A stretch of DNA of 64,000 nucleotides from NCBI RefSeq assembly GCF_029784135.1, contig NC_073745.1, positions 236,687,664 to 236,751,663 on the forward strand. Direction: 5' to 3'. Shown in pieces: positions 1 to 12,042 of this stretch. Within the stretch, counting starts at the first letter, position 1. Every line of letters begins with the position of its first letter. The notes beneath the pieces were generated by a model. It was not told the DNA's origin. It was given only the letters and a program-made list of their open reading frames with translations, and ran no database searches. Position numbers and translations under genes: made by a program. This stretch comes from Toxorhynchites rutilus septentrionalis. Its lineage: Eukaryota > Arthropoda > Insecta > Diptera > Culicidae.

Positions 1-1158
1 CGTACGCATACAAATATCCACATACGATGGCTTGAAGCAACTCAATATACACACACTTACCTCCGTTTTGCGGTCTTCTAAACAGAAGCCCTTTCCGTCA
101 ATATTGGCAGTCTAGATTAGCTTAGCTGTCATTCTTCCGTCATGCGAAACCAAATCACTGACAAAATTCCAGAACATTTATTTTCTTGGTGAGCTGACGA
201 TAGCTTGGTACATAGACGATAGCTTGATGATTACCTACACAATTGTGTAGCTCAGAACTTTGATGCAATGGCGTCAGTTTGATGCAATGATTGCAATGCC
301 AGAGACATCAGTGAGTGAGTAATTTCGTCGCGTCCACAACTCAATCCGTAACGAAGACGTGTGATGACGCAAAACAAGGAAGAACAAGCGACATTCATTG
401 CTTTGAATACAGAACGATACTGAAAGTTTGCCTTCCTTCATTGCTTGGTACTTCAAACTTCTTCAGTTCATTCGTCTGTAACCTTCAAAAAGACCTTTAG
501 AAAACTTTACTTTATCCATAATATTACTCCTCCTTCCCATTGCCTTGAGAAAGGCATTCGATCCCTCGCCGTCCAGCTCGCCCAGCAACGATGTTGTTCA
601 GTCGATTGCCTCACGAAGAATGAAAGTTTGCCTCAGCGAGATCCACTGTTTGTACACTAGGCTGATATTCCCCTTCGTTCTTGTTCTTTTCCTTTGTTCA
701 CGGAGACTTTACACGGAGACGATTTCCCCTTCGTTGCTCGTTATTGACAGCTCTGTTCGGGAAAGCACACAAATGGACAGAACTAATGTATGAGGAAATG
801 GGAATGCTTCCAAATTTCATTAATTTAAACCATATACAGACTATGAGATTATAATGTATAGCATATTAAATAAATCTTAGCAAACTTCCGATTCGTTTGG
901 TACGTAAATCGCCAAAATCCGTTCGCGGCAAAAATAGTAATTAACGTTAACTTTATTTCATGAAAACGTGACCTGTTTTCTGATTTGGCACCCTTCCTGA
1001 AAGACGTAGTTCTACGTCAAAAATATTGCAAAATATTGCTGATTGTTTACATACAAAATACAAGATGACTGAAAGACCTTTCTCATAAGTCGCGATACCG
1101 TATTGTATTTATCGTGGTTATGACCAAAAGAGAGAGTCGTTGTAGAGAAAGCATTAAT
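1..1158. other. No recognised gene; possible repeat-family segment
   Basis: I see no convincing gene. An imperfect 16-bp palindrome at 1003-1018 matches the terminal motif of the histone-associated repeat family found elsewhere in the window. A stretch near 550-610 resembles one near 58655-58710 inside another member of that family. The segment from 1018 downward is therefore probably one more copy, running on the minus strand off the left edge. The short open frames here lack recognisable domains. Confidence 0.4.
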
Positions 1159-1171
1159 GACACTTACACCC

Positions 1172-1680
1172 TGGGGGTCTTCGTAGCCACTTGGTTACGC
1201 GTTCGCTTACCAAGCGATCGATCGTGAGTTCAAACTCAGGGCCCTCAATTGTCCATCTTTGTGTTGTTATAGAATAACTACGTCCACGCAACCATCATCA
1301 GCGATGGAAATCGATCCACGGTGGAACAAAGATCGATTCATCCATACAACTGCTCTGCTCTGCAAGAAACATCGGGCTGCTGTTCTATAAATAACCCAAC
1401 AATGATCAATATCAACTGTCTCCGCTGTCCGGTCTGCTGAACAATGGAAGAACAGAAAGAATACCCGTACGCCTAAATGGCTACTACTGTGTAATTTACC
1501 ATAATGTAATGGAACAGAAAACTTAACGCCTAAATGGCTATTACTAACTACTGTGGAATTTACAATTTATAGAAACATAAACATATGTACATGTACACGA
1601 TTAAAAAACCCGGCTCTGTTACAGCTAAAATGCTAATGAGCCTAATAAATAAATAAATGAAAAAAAAAACAGAAAAAACA
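1172..1680 (+). mobile_element. tRNA-derived SINE (Feilai-like), copy A
   Basis: This is a non-autonomous retroposon with a tRNA-like head. The head has an A-box-like stretch near 1183 and a B-box-like GAGTTCAAACTC near 1228, and the tail is AATA/A-rich. It is flanked by a perfect 13-bp target duplication, GACACTTACACCC, at 1159-1171 and 1681-1693, which is a hallmark of LINE-assisted insertion. A second copy in reverse lies at 28809-29305 and is similar along nearly its whole length. The name Feilai-like rests on the tRNA-type head and mosquito context, not on a database match. Confidence 0.8.
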
Positions 1681-1693
1681 GACACTTACACCC

Positions 1694-2567
1694 CTTTCAT
1701 TTTGAGCCCCTCAATTACTTTTCTCTTTTTCAACATAAGTGTTTACTATCGAATATGTGAAGATGAGAAAATGATTGACTATATTATGATTAGTATTTTC
1801 TCGACTATTTTTATGAGTGAAACTTGGGTATATTTATTTATTTTATTACTCTTACTCTTACTCGGTCATTCTTTCTATAGGTATTATTGCGGTTTGAATA
1901 ATTATGTAGCCATGATGTAAGATTTTGTGCATAGCAGTTTTATAGGACCAAGAGTACAGATAAAGGTAATGTTTTGCTGTGTCGATTTTTATCTGGATCT
2001 ATCTGCTTGGAGCATGAATTTGCTTCAAGAATATTACGAAGTCGTTTAATCAATTCTAAATTCACGCCAGTTATTTCGGAACTTGTTTCAGGACTCGCAA
2101 ATCAACTACAGGCAGTATTGCCATAAGTACTGTTGCCAGGACCTGCAGCCTTTGGTTTGTCAATGATGAGACCCATGCTAGTTTTGAAGCTTTCCTAAAT
2201 GCGAAATTCTATTGATTGATATTGCTGAGCTGAAATACCTACTTGTTCTTACCTTATTTTTTGTGGCTTCATACTGTGTTTCGAACCCACATTTTCTCCA
2301 GCCGACAAATAAGAAATGTGAATCATGCTTCCAAAGCAACGTGTCCAACCATGTTAAACTACGATATTGTAACTTTACAAGCATATCAGCTTTGCGCAGA
2401 AGTTGCATTTATGAGGGAATGGAGACATTTTCCATCAATCATTGTGAGGAATAATGAGAATGAACAATGCCTTTACTGCCTTTCATCACTATATCCAAGG
2501 GCTTTAACTCATTAATTTCATTTTTTATAACTTTTTAATGATTAATTTTGTGATTGTTAGTCCAAAT
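1694..2567. other. No recognised gene
   Basis: AT-rich sequence. Short open frames occur on both strands around 2180-2515, but none has a recognisable motif or splice structure. Confidence 0.5.
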
Positions 2568-3014
2568 TTATGTTTCATCCTCTACAGATAACTGTGATAT
2601 GAAAACAATAAAAAACACGAACTCCTGACCTGCGTACCGCGAAAGTAACAATTTGGCTCTGTTCAGCGTGTTCTTCGTTTTAGCCTTCGTTACCCTGTGA
2701 ACCTTGCGCCTCTTGTACGACTTGTATCCCAGGTGCTTCGTCATGGTGGTGTGAGCAGACCCGATCGACACATCCAGGTCAGCTGCGGTCTTTCGTATCG
2801 AGTGGTTCATTTTTCGACGAACCCGCTCCCTCACCACCTTGATAGCTGCTGGCGTCCTCATCGAACGTGGCCGCCCGGATCTCGTACGGTCCTTGGCCGA
2901 ATTCGTCTCCCGGTACCGATGGATGGTGATATAGATGAAATTCCGCTTCACCCCGTGGGATTTCAACCGGCGGAATATGTCGCCGGATCGCTCACCACTC
3001 ACAATCAACTTTAC
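2568..3014 (-). pseudogene. Truncated Tc1/mariner-superfamily transposase (N-terminal half)
   Basis: An open minus-strand frame encodes the DNA-binding half of a Tc1/mariner-type transposase. A first helix-turn-helix is followed by a GRPRS linker, a second helix-turn-helix (VRERVRRK through SIRKTAADLDVS), and the YKRRKVHRVTKAK stretch typical before the catalytic core. The frame leaves the family pattern just after AGQEFVF, where the first catalytic Asp (usually in a SDEK-like motif) should follow, so the whole DDE/D core is missing. The linker style resembles mosquito DD37E/DD37D elements, but the catalytic spacing cannot be measured. It is a dead remnant. No matching inverted repeats were found. 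Confidence 0.75.
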
Positions 3015-3286
3015 AACGACGACGACTTCACTTTATCGTGCGCGGTAAACAAACAACAAATGACAGCAAGTCGACACCGTTCGCGTCGGTTAGTCTATAT
3101 ATGAGGCTATAGCTGACACCAATACCAATACACAGAATACACATGGTGCGCACCTACACAGTTCACTCGACTCAAGAATTTGTCTGCCGGAATCAATGGC
3201 GTCGACTGGGGGTTGCGGACAGCCCCCGGGTAGCTGATTTTGAGGATGCAGAAACACCCTTACATTAACAAATACTTCAACATTCG

Positions 3287-3317
3287 ACATTCACCGTATA
3301 CACCGTATACACCGTAT
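3287..3317. repeat. Short tandem repeat, 9-bp unit
   Basis: The unit CACCGTATA is repeated about three times and followed by diverged copies. It lies just beyond the transposase remnant and has no evident function. Confidence 0.7.
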
Positions 3318-3320
3318 ACC

Positions 3321-5289
3321 TACGTATATCTACGTTCACCGTAGATAGTGAAAAGGGAGGGGGTGCAACCAGACACTTCCGCCCCGGGTGCAGAAGCTCC
3401 ACTCGACTCCATTGACCGGAATCCAAGGTATTCCCCACGAACCAAGTCTTCTATCAACTCGCCGTCATAGACCTTGTATCCTCCGGATTAGGTGAGTTGT
3501 CCTTTCAGCAGATGGACACAGCGGCACATGTTGAGGCCGATCTCCATGCAGATGTCCCTGCTTATGCCTTCGAACACCTTGAAATCATACATGTAAAAAT
3601 TATGGGTCCTTTTTCGTGGGCGCCGTCGCCATACCTTATCTTATAACCATGACCGTTTCTCTTGAGCGTCCTTTTTATTTTTTGCTAATTGCAAATTTCT
3701 ATTTCATCTACACAGAATGCCGAATATTTTCTGTTTTCCATAAATCTTAATTCTTAATTTTACTGTGGGGGCCGTTCCAGTGGAAAAGTTAAACCGTTAA
3801 TAATCGGCATTATCGTTGGAGAAGAGTGCCCGGTGTGGCGAGGTTCATCTAGCCCATTACCAGAGCCGTAATCTCAAACAACGAACGAGAAGACAACACA
3901 GGAGCGAGGGAGAATCAGCAGCGGGTCCTGACACAGAACACTACACTTGTACCTACCCTGTAAACCCAAATGAGAAGCTAGGGTATTAGAGCGATAAATA
4001 ATATAAAGCTGAGTATAAAGCTAAATTCAATACTAAGTCCGTATTGTTAGGAAATCTAAGAGCGTGGTGTTTTCCCTCTTCCTGATCTAATTTAGCTGGA
4101 CTTGAACCGATCCTGGGAGGGGCAAAAGAGTCCATGCGGGCAGGTGAGGCATACTAGGACTTTTGTTACACCCAGTTTTTCCAGTTTCTAGACTCAGTTT
4201 TCAAATGAAAGTCACTTAATCCGTCTGAGGGGACATCTATTTCACGTGTTTTGTTGATTAGATCCGGATCTTTCTCTAGTTTTGGCTATCGTCTTGAATA
4301 TGCAGCGCAGTGTTTGGGGCAAAGAAAAATAATAATAAAGACTAAAGTACATTACCAAACAATCCATATTCGTGTCTAAGTGGAGAATACGAGCCTGTTA
4401 TCTGTTATTTTCGACTGGCCTAGATTTTGTTCCGATGACATTAATCTGAGTTCTATTAATCGATTCAGAATTTTTCAGGATTTGCATAATACTGTCCTCA
4501 AAATATCAAGTATAAATAAATCGAGAACAAAAATTTTCAATTACTTCGACTTATAACATTAGATGAAATCATATATGCAAAGGCCAAATGGAAACATAGA
4601 TTTCTGATGACAAGATCAACATTCCTAGATTTTATTTAACGTGAACGGAACATAAAGCGGAAATATACATCAAGTTATTTGTAAATAACTTGATGTATAT
4701 TTCCGTAACAATTGATTTCCTTCTTCTTAAGTCAAGGTGAACTTTGCAACCAGCCCTGGGCGATTAAGCAGTCGGACCAGTCCTACTACAGTATCTGATA
4801 ACGCGTATGGGTACATTGAGTTGATTTTTTCGTAGCCGTTTACCGGAGTCCATAATCAACTTTTGTTTCTGCATTTTGTTTCTATTTGAATTGAATCAAT
4901 ATTAATTCATAATATTTGCATTGTTGTTAAATGATTTTATACTATCGCTTCCTTCCTATTTGTTCATATACAACGAAATTTGACTAATACATTATGTTCG
5001 AACCACAATTGTAGGCAAAAATTTTGATCGAATTAAGCAAATTCTATTGCTGTTATTTAGATTGCGCGGAAATATATGCATGTCATTCGCACAAACAATA
5101 ACACACAATTATGAAATACTTGGTACTTTTTGAACTACCCTGCATATCTCAGTCCCTCATAGAATAGTGCAGTACATACCACACTAATAGAAGTTATTCA
5201 TGGCATTTCGTCAGGTGTTAGCTGTATTTCCCCCCAACTAGCCGAAACCAGACCTGTAACTCGTCCTAACAACTAGCAATAAACAGAAC
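3321..5289. other. No recognised gene; one perfect hairpin
   Basis: I see no coding region with recognisable features. A near-loopless perfect hairpin lies at 4658-4705, with 23-bp arms around the dinucleotide gt. It could be a tiny inverted-repeat element or a cruciform-forming site. Confidence 0.5.
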
Positions 5290-6224
5290 TGAAAAATGAA
5301 ATCATAACACGTTCGGGTAGTGAGCCACAAAGTTCAAGTTATGTTTGCCACCGAAATATTCGTAACATTCGCATAAAAGATGAAAAATTGTCCAGTTATG
5401 ACTACCGCACACTTCACGCACGCATTCATTCCCGCCATAGCGAGACCGTGACGCGTGCGAAACCGCTGCCCTAAAGACCCTGAGGCATGCAACATATGGC
5501 ATTGTTTACAAGGGCTGGTGCGATAACATTTTCAGCTCTCATCGAAATGAAGATCGTGGAACCGGTTCACGCAAAATATGCATTTTCTCACGCGAAATTA
5601 ACTTCGAAAATTGAATACGAAAGCTTGCTGCCGGTGACCCGGCATCGCTATCGTGTCATTTTCGCCGAGAAATTATGTGTACGATACAAACAGGTTTGTC
5701 CATCAGTTTGCAAAAACATGTTGCGGGTTTGCACCGGCCCCCATTGAGCAGCTTAAAGTCTACTGTGTATCGAAATAATCATCTTCGGCTTTTGGCATCT
5801 TCGGAGAGCTGCTGCATGTGATTGACTCCTGCTTCCTCGCTCCGTGTGTTTGGCGTTGGATTCGTTTTGGTCAAAATTACTAGCCCAAGGTGAACAACAG
5901 CCGCACTCTGCTGCTTTTGGCAACATACAAATTAGTGTGTGACGACGTGTTGCTGATCACCGAATGCGCCGGATTGCCCGAGCCTCGAGCTGCTCTATCT
6001 CTTTCGGGATACGAAATCTCACCTCTGAAAATCGATTACATGAGGAAAGAAGAACGAATTGGTTTCCACATTCGGTCCAATGTTTGTTTTGCGCTTGTTT
6101 TTGTTTTTGGTAATAATAGAAAGCTTTTAGAATCGCGCCATTGGAAGGTCTATAACATTAATTGTATCAAAGGTGCCAAGGCAATTATTAAGAATGAAAC
6201 TTGAAATTGTAATGAGTAATTTTT
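5290..6224. other. Unassigned open frames, no recognised gene
   Basis: Plus-strand frames at 5487-5747 (86 codons) and 5890-6204 (104 codons) and a minus-strand frame at 5302-5502 are open but match no family I know. A donor-like CAG/GTTTGT occurs near 5694. They could be exons or chance; no product is proposed. Confidence 0.3.
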
Positions 6225-6474
6225 GACGTAGGACTACGTCTTTCATTTCTATACCGGGGTGTAAAATCAATGTTTCGAAAACGAAAGCGTTACGCCGGAC
6301 ACCGAGATTTTGAGTGTTAAAAGCTCCTAAACAACTGAACGAAATGGTATGATAAATACTTCATTCGAAAGATAAAATGTCTACGCGTTCTATACTTGTT
6401 ACTTTCTGATCCAAAAACTTGTTTCAATAGCCTTAAAATTGTTCTCAAAACAGGCTATTGAAATCACCAATCGG

Positions 6475-6509
6475 TATATAAGCGAGCGCCGCTCGGAAAT
6501 CCACTCAGT
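6475..6509 (+). promoter_or_regulatory. Core promoter: TATATAAG plus TCAGT initiator
   Basis: TATATAAG starts at 6475 and the arthropod-type initiator TCAGT is at 6505-6509, about 32 bp from TATA to the initiator A. The same layout recurs at 53594-53628 and, on the minus strand, at 62831-62797. Conservation of both boxes and their spacing in three copies argues for a real RNA polymerase II promoter. Confidence 0.7.
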
Positions 6510-6723
6510 TCAAATTGAACAGCGATTGGAGCATGTTGTCGCTGTTGTGGTGAAGCTCTTCGTTTATCATGAAAGCGCGGATGAACAGTGTCACCAAGAG
6601 CCTGTTTGTGCACCCTAGGCCAGAAGGGAATCCATCAGGAGGAGAGTGATACCACAAACGGTTCCCCGGGAAGATCTCGAAGCAGCCGCTACACACACAC
6701 ATACACACGCGGAATTCTTTCCG

Positions 6724-7705
6724 TTTGGATGCCATTCAGCATCGAGAAAGATCCGGAAAATAATCTGCCAGTTCCTCTGGGAATTTAAAAATACATTCAT
6801 GTGAAAGAGTTTATTTGAGTGTTTTCTATCCATGTAACACTGTGACCAAATATGTTACAATCAAGTGCTATTAACAGGTGGTTATGAGTTAGCATTAACC
6901 ACTGGTGGGCCTCCAGTATCGAGGAAAATGTGGAAATATCTAATCGTTACTGAAAATAATCTGCCAGTTCCTCTGGGAATTTAAAATTACATTCATGTGA
7001 AAGAGTTTATTTTAATATTTTCTATCCATGTAACACTGTGACCAAATACATTTGGTTTTATGATTTTTCAATCAATCGCAATTAACAGGATAGCTTCTGA
7101 AGATTATTCTTCCCCATCAGTAGGATATTTCCGTTTCCAATATTGTATGCGCACGCAATCGATTACTGCTCAGTCGCCGAAAGTTTCGAGCTCAGAGAGT
7201 TCATTCCCCTCTAGTTTGGATGCCATTCAGCATCGAGAAAGATCCGGAAAATAATCTGCCAGTTCCTCTGGGAATTTAAAATACATTCATGTGAAAGAGT
7301 TTATTTGAATGTTTTCTATCCATGTAACATTGTGACCAAATATGTTTCAATCAAGTGCTATTAACAGGTGGTTATCGAGTTAGCATTAACCACTGGTGGG
7401 CTTCCAGTATCGAGGAAAATGTGGAAATATCTAATCGTTACTGAAAATAATCTGCCAGTTCCTCTGGGAATTTAAAATTACGTTCATGTGAAAGAGTTTA
7501 TTTTAATATTTTCTATCCATGTAACACTGTGACCAAATACATTTGGTTTTGTGATTTTTCAATCAATCGCAATTAACAGTATAGCTTCTGAAGATTATTC
7601 TTCCCCATCAGTAGGATATTTCCGTATCCAATATTGGATGCATAAAACCTTGTGCCTCCAACGTAACGCTCTCGTTTTCGAAATCCCCCAAATATTCATT
7701 CATTC
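6724..7705 (+). repeat. Tandem duplication, 491-bp period
   Basis: The segment starting TTTGGATGCCATTCAG at 6724 restarts at 7215, and further matching points (for example 7060 and 7551) keep the same 491-bp offset. Each unit itself contains two related sub-blocks beginning AATAATCTGCCAGTTCC. The sub-block recurs on the minus strand near 58250, 59100 and 62570. Confidence 0.8.
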
Positions 7706-9387
7706 AGATTCAACTTCAAAAAAATTATCTCTAAATCAACGATAGTCCTACGTCACCCTTGCGTTTATACCATAGATATAACCCACTTCCTGTTTTTTCA
7801 ATAATTAATTCTACAGTTATTCTTATTAAAACATACAGACGATAGAAGACTGAATGGATATACGCAAAATCGTAGAACAAATAGCGTATAGAGGAAGTGG
7901 GGGCATAGTGGTCACCCTAAGGAATATGTCCATTTCCAGCGTCCACATACCGATTCAATTCCCGTTTCTCGGAGAGTATTATAGTTCAACTCATTGTTTT
8001 TCAAGATAGTAAAGGGCTTTTACTATAAAAATTCAAAATAGTACTCTTTTCATCATTGAAAAAAAAAGATGAAAAATCGATTTTGTTTTTTTGCGTGGAG
8101 AAAAAGTGGTCACCTAGTACGGGCAAAGTGGTCACTCGCACATATCAAGCTAAATGGAATAGATTTATGCGTTTTTTTCGTCCAAATTTGTTAAAATCAT
8201 ATTTGATATAGTAGGTACATGTATGAAATAAGCTTGGCCCATTCACCTATTGTCCCAATTAAAATTTTCTCATGTATACAAAAACGTAGTAAGAAACATA
8301 TAATGTTCCGCATAATGAGGCTTGGTTTAGGCGTCGTGCACAAATTACGTAACGCGAGTAGTTTGTTCAGGAAGACACTGTTCTTCGAACGCATTTCTTC
8401 ATGGGATCGATTTTCAAAATATGTGCGAGCTGCCTGAATTCGAGATTATTCGGTACCAAAGAATAATCAAGCCAGTAACCATAATTAATGTGGGTGGAGG
8501 ACCAGACGAGAACCCTCGTATTAAAAAGGTCATCGATATTTTCGATCTATCATTTTAATCAATTAAATCTTGATGCAATATTAGTTGCTACAAATTCTCC
8601 AGCACGCAGTGCATTCAACTGAGCTGGATTGTCCCTTTTTCCCGGCAGGTTAAATACCTCGTGATCATGAGGGATCTCATTTGGATGAAAAACTCGAAAC
8701 AAGGATCCCGGAAATGGAAACAAACCATTTTTAGCAATCGATGGATATCCCGTCAAAGCAGAATATAGGGGAAGGGTGGTGAAGACGGACACCTAAAGTA
8801 AACGTTGATTTTTTCGTGAATTTCACGAAAAAATATTAAGCTATCTCACCACAAATTGATAGTCTAGGTCTGTTTTTATAATAAACTTTGTCTTTGAGGC
8901 AGACATTTGGCAAAATGAATGTGTACAGCATTCTTGAAAAAATAAGATTGAGTCGGGACACTATCTTAAAATTCAGGTTTATGTACTCGATAAATTTTGG
9001 TGGTCTTCAAATAGGCCTTAAAATGATCAAACAAAAAGGCTAGACTGAAATCACCTGAATGACTTGCAATTTGTCTCATTTTTCCATGTTTTTTATTTGT
9101 TTTTTTAAAATAAATTTAACAGAAAGCCAGCTAAGTGTACATAGTAAGTGCCACAGGTTTTGATACACTGTATTGCAAGTTTGTGCATCATTCAAATTTA
9201 AAATAAAAAAGGCGGGTGGGTAATGTCGGGGACATAACCGGAGTGACGTAGGACTATACAAAGGGGACAGCTTTTCTTAAATATATATTTTAAATATATT
9301 GTTTTATTTTCTTCTCCTACGTGAATACCTACCTATCTACCTGAAAAATGGATTAGTTTACTGTTTACTCTTTATGAATATGTTGAT

Positions 9388-9808
9388 GGTTCTGAAAAGA
9401 ACCTTTGGTGTTGTGTTTTTGTTATCACTCGATATTCCCATCTTGTTCGGTTAAACTTTCCTGTTTAGCTATTGCGTTTGCCACTCGCCACAGCTTTCAC
9501 AGTTGGAAAATTTCTTCCCATCCAGCTTGTGACATGTTGTTCAGTAAATTACATTTAATGCGACGTGCCGGAGAAACACTTTGCCACTCACTGAAACTTA
9601 TTGTTGCCTTGATGAGCGCCGAACCGAAGCACTCCGACGGCCGAAACTCTATAATCGCTGTTAGGTATACTGGTGCTCCGGCACCAATCCGTTCGGCTTA
9701 GTTACCCTTGCGGAGCAATCAGTGAATGCGACCAACAGGGAACTGGAGACCTGCACGGTTCGAGTGAGACTTTGCCTTTCCCTTAACTTGTTCTCCTTTG
9801 TTACGTCC
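9388..9808 (-). pseudogene. Histone H2A pseudogene, copy 1, with 3' stem-loop
   Basis: Read from about 9808 leftward, the frame gives clear H2A blocks: [38 protein letters not shown]. In H2A these form the N-terminal tail and the first helices of the histone fold. In-frame stop codons interrupt after GRIH and after RKGN, and the C-terminal half is unrecognisable. At 9403-9388 a canonical animal histone mRNA 3' stem-loop (GGTTCTTTTCAGAACC) follows at about the distance expected for a 125-residue H2A. It descends from a replication-dependent histone gene and cannot make H2A. Confidence 0.8.
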
Positions 9809-10048
9809 ACGATACCGATGCCGTACAACCACACGGGTTTACGGTTTGAAAGAAAATAAGATATTTTTTGGGGTCCGCGTGTTTTATACTCTAGCGGTAC
9901 ACACTCACAGGATAGAGACAAATCGGCAGACTCAGCCAGAGGGGCGAGTCCAACGAGACGAACGAATGAGCGTTAAAAGGGAGCGATGGCAAAAAAATAC
10001 ATTCATTACGATTTGTTCGCTCGTTGGATTCACATGCAGGCTAAAAAG

Positions 10049-10064
10049 GGTCCTTTTCAGGATC
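10049..10064 (+). terminator. Histone mRNA-type 3' stem-loop
   Basis: GGTCCTTTTCAGGATC fits the replication-dependent histone 3'-end hairpin on the plus strand with one weak pair. A short upstream frame (AMAKKYIHY near 9985) resembles the end of H2B, which is usually divergent to H2A, but this is weak. Most of that gene would be deleted. Confidence 0.5.
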
Positions 10065-10079
10065 ACAAAATAATCTTCA

Positions 10080-10245
10080 ATCTAAAGAGTTTATTGTTTT
10101 GTTATCACTCGATATCCCCATCTTGTTTGGCTAAACCTTTCTGTTTAGCGATTGCGTTTGCCACTCGCCACAGCTTTCACAGTTGGAAAATTTCTTCTCA
10201 TCCAGCTTGTGACATATTTTACAGTAAATTACATTCACGTCGCAT
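10080..10245. repeat. Direct repeat of 9405-9570
   Basis: About 150 bp, including the run GCGTTTGCCACTCGCCACAG, is repeated from the 9405-9570 block. It shows that H2A-type units were duplicated inside this segment. Confidence 0.7.
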
Positions 10246-10631
10246 TACCACCACTCAGTGTCGGATTGGAGGTAATTTTAACCTGTAATTGAACATTTGC
10301 GATGACAGTGGTACAGTGTCGACTTTCAATGTGGGGTCATAATTTGGACCCCGAACTCTATGTTTACAAAAATGTCCAACTAAATATCTCGCATTACAGG
10401 TCCGTCCAATTAGCTAAATGTCGAGATAAGTGTAAATTACTGTACTTTCAATCTAGAAGCAATTTAAGAATTGGTGAAAATCAATAAGCTCAGAACAACT
10501 GCCAAATTCACATACTCATCAGATCCTGGCAAACAAATTATGAAAAAATCAATTTGTTTTATGATTATTTTGGATAATGTTTTAGAAAGCATTGAACTAT
10601 ATTTCCTAAACTCTTTTTTGGAAGGTTTAAT

Positions 10632-10990
10632 GGCCCTGAAAAGCGCCTTGTTTTATGGAATGGTTCCAATTTAGAAAACTTAGTACTCGTGGTTTTGAAA
10701 AAACCCATTTCGAACGCCCTCGATGCCGCCTTGTTCTGGATTTGCCACCAAAGCAGTTTGTATAAATAACAAACTTTTTTCTTCTGCTACCTGATGCCGT
10801 TTGCGATTGCGTTTGCCACTCGCTGCAACCGCCTGTTGTCTTGATGTCCACCGAACCGAATGTGTTCTGTTCCGAATGCGGGTTTTCTTATCGTCGCGAG
10901 CAGCTTTGCCAGCTAACTCGATCACTTGGCCGGCGAAACTATATAACGCCAGCTAGGTGGACTGGTGCACTGGTACTAACAAGGAGCTGG
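10632..10990 (-). pseudogene. Histone H2A pseudogene, copy 2, with 3' stem-loop
   Basis: On the minus strand from about 10985, SAPVHLAGVI is followed, after a frameshift, by VIELAGKAARDDKKTRI. This is the central H2A segment between the histone-fold helices. The C-terminal part is scrambled. The hairpin GGCGCTTTTCAGGGCC at 10647-10632 closes the unit. The N-terminal third is absent. Confidence 0.75.
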
Positions 10991-11569
10991 AATTGACAGG
11001 TGGTTCGTTTTCGACAGTATGAGGATAAGGCATGGATGATGCGAGAGGGGATGAAAAATGACAGCGGCTTTTTTTGTTTATAAACAAAGTAGATCAAATC
11101 TTTATGCTACATAGCGGTCCCCACCAACATATACCTACGCTGGGCTGGTTTCAATCGAACTAGCTGTTGTGTCTCACAATCCGCACGATCAGGCGAGTCT
11201 TCAGCTAAAGCAATACGGCACAAGCCCACCGGTTATTAAGAGCCACCTCTTTTATATACCCGCTAGCAAAGCTCCCACAATCGCTGAGTTTCCAATCCCA
11301 GCAGCAACGGCAACAACCCTCACGTCCCGTAGAACAGCAATGCAGACAATAACTTGCAGCAGTCACCGAAACACTACAATGATGCCAACAGCGTAAACAA
11401 AACCAACATTTATGCGCAGCAAACACATAACGGCATGCACTCCTCATTGCATGCCATTTGTTATCCTCTTTCTCGGAAAACTCTGGCCGTTCGTTTGGCC
11501 GCTGTCAATTCGAACTCAAGTAATGGCTGAACAGCAGTTCTGACATAACGTTCCACCTTATTATACCGC

Positions 11570-11683
11570 CTTGGGTACTAACGCGCTCGGCCTAGCTACC
11601 CTTGCGGGGAACTCCAGATCAACACGGTTCGAGCGGGATTTTGCCTTTCCCTTCACTTTTCCTCCTTTACCATGTCCAGACAT
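11570..11683 (-). pseudogene. Histone H2A pseudogene, copy 3 (N-terminal part)
   Basis: A start codon at 11683 opens MSGHGKGGKVKGKAKSRSNR, which is the H2A N-terminal tail with one change. It then loses the PVGRIHRLL segment by deletion and resumes as a RKG-type block and AER before breaking up. It is the best preserved H2A start in the window. The rest downstream (to about 11160) is not recognisable, although a TATATAAAAG-like sequence lies on the minus strand near 11257. Confidence 0.75.
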
Positions 11684-12042
11684 GGCTGCTTGGGTTGGTT
11701 TGTTGATGTGTTGTGATGCGAACCGATGTGGTGTACGGTTTGAATGAGAATGATCGTTACGGCAGCGGAGCGGGGATTTTTAAGCTGACTGGCTGGCTCG
11801 AGAATTACGCATGTGTGAGACTGCGACCAATGTTTCGTTCATTTTTTTCTTTTTCCTTTCCAATCGTGCTTCATTCTATTTCGCTGCTGCTCTGGTTGCC
11901 CGTTTTGGTCGGTACGATTTGAGGAGCACAAAACGGACCAATCAAAAATGGGCACATAGTGCATTTTAACAATGCTTGATATTTCACAATTATTCAATTA
12001 TTTATCTCAAGAAAAATTAAATGTTATTCGTTATTATAGATG

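Larger units (their letters stand above)
6225..7790 (+). repeat. Histone-associated repeat family, copy 1
   Basis: The 5' end carries the palindrome GACGTAGGACTACGTC at 6225-6240. The 3' end carries the half-site TAGTCCTACGTCA at 7743-7755, followed by a conserved tail to about 7790. The same two ends occur at 53363/54680, at 63081/57936 in reverse, and at 19307/9244 in reverse. Inside are a TATA/Inr promoter (6475-6509), a leader-like region, a short CA microsatellite near 6692 and a 491-bp tandem duplication. No intact coding region is visible. Whether it is a transposable element or a dispersed piece of a histone cluster spacer is unresolved. Confidence 0.6.

Noticed and set aside
1657..1920. 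Plus-strand frame with a Leu-rich stretch resembling a membrane segment
   Set aside because: It starts in the A-rich tail of a SINE and the hydrophobic run comes from AT-rich DNA; no family similarity.
11713..11922. Histone H4 C-terminus suggested by DVVYGL
   Set aside because: Only six residues match, it lies in the region upstream of an H2A start and the following sequence does not continue as H4.
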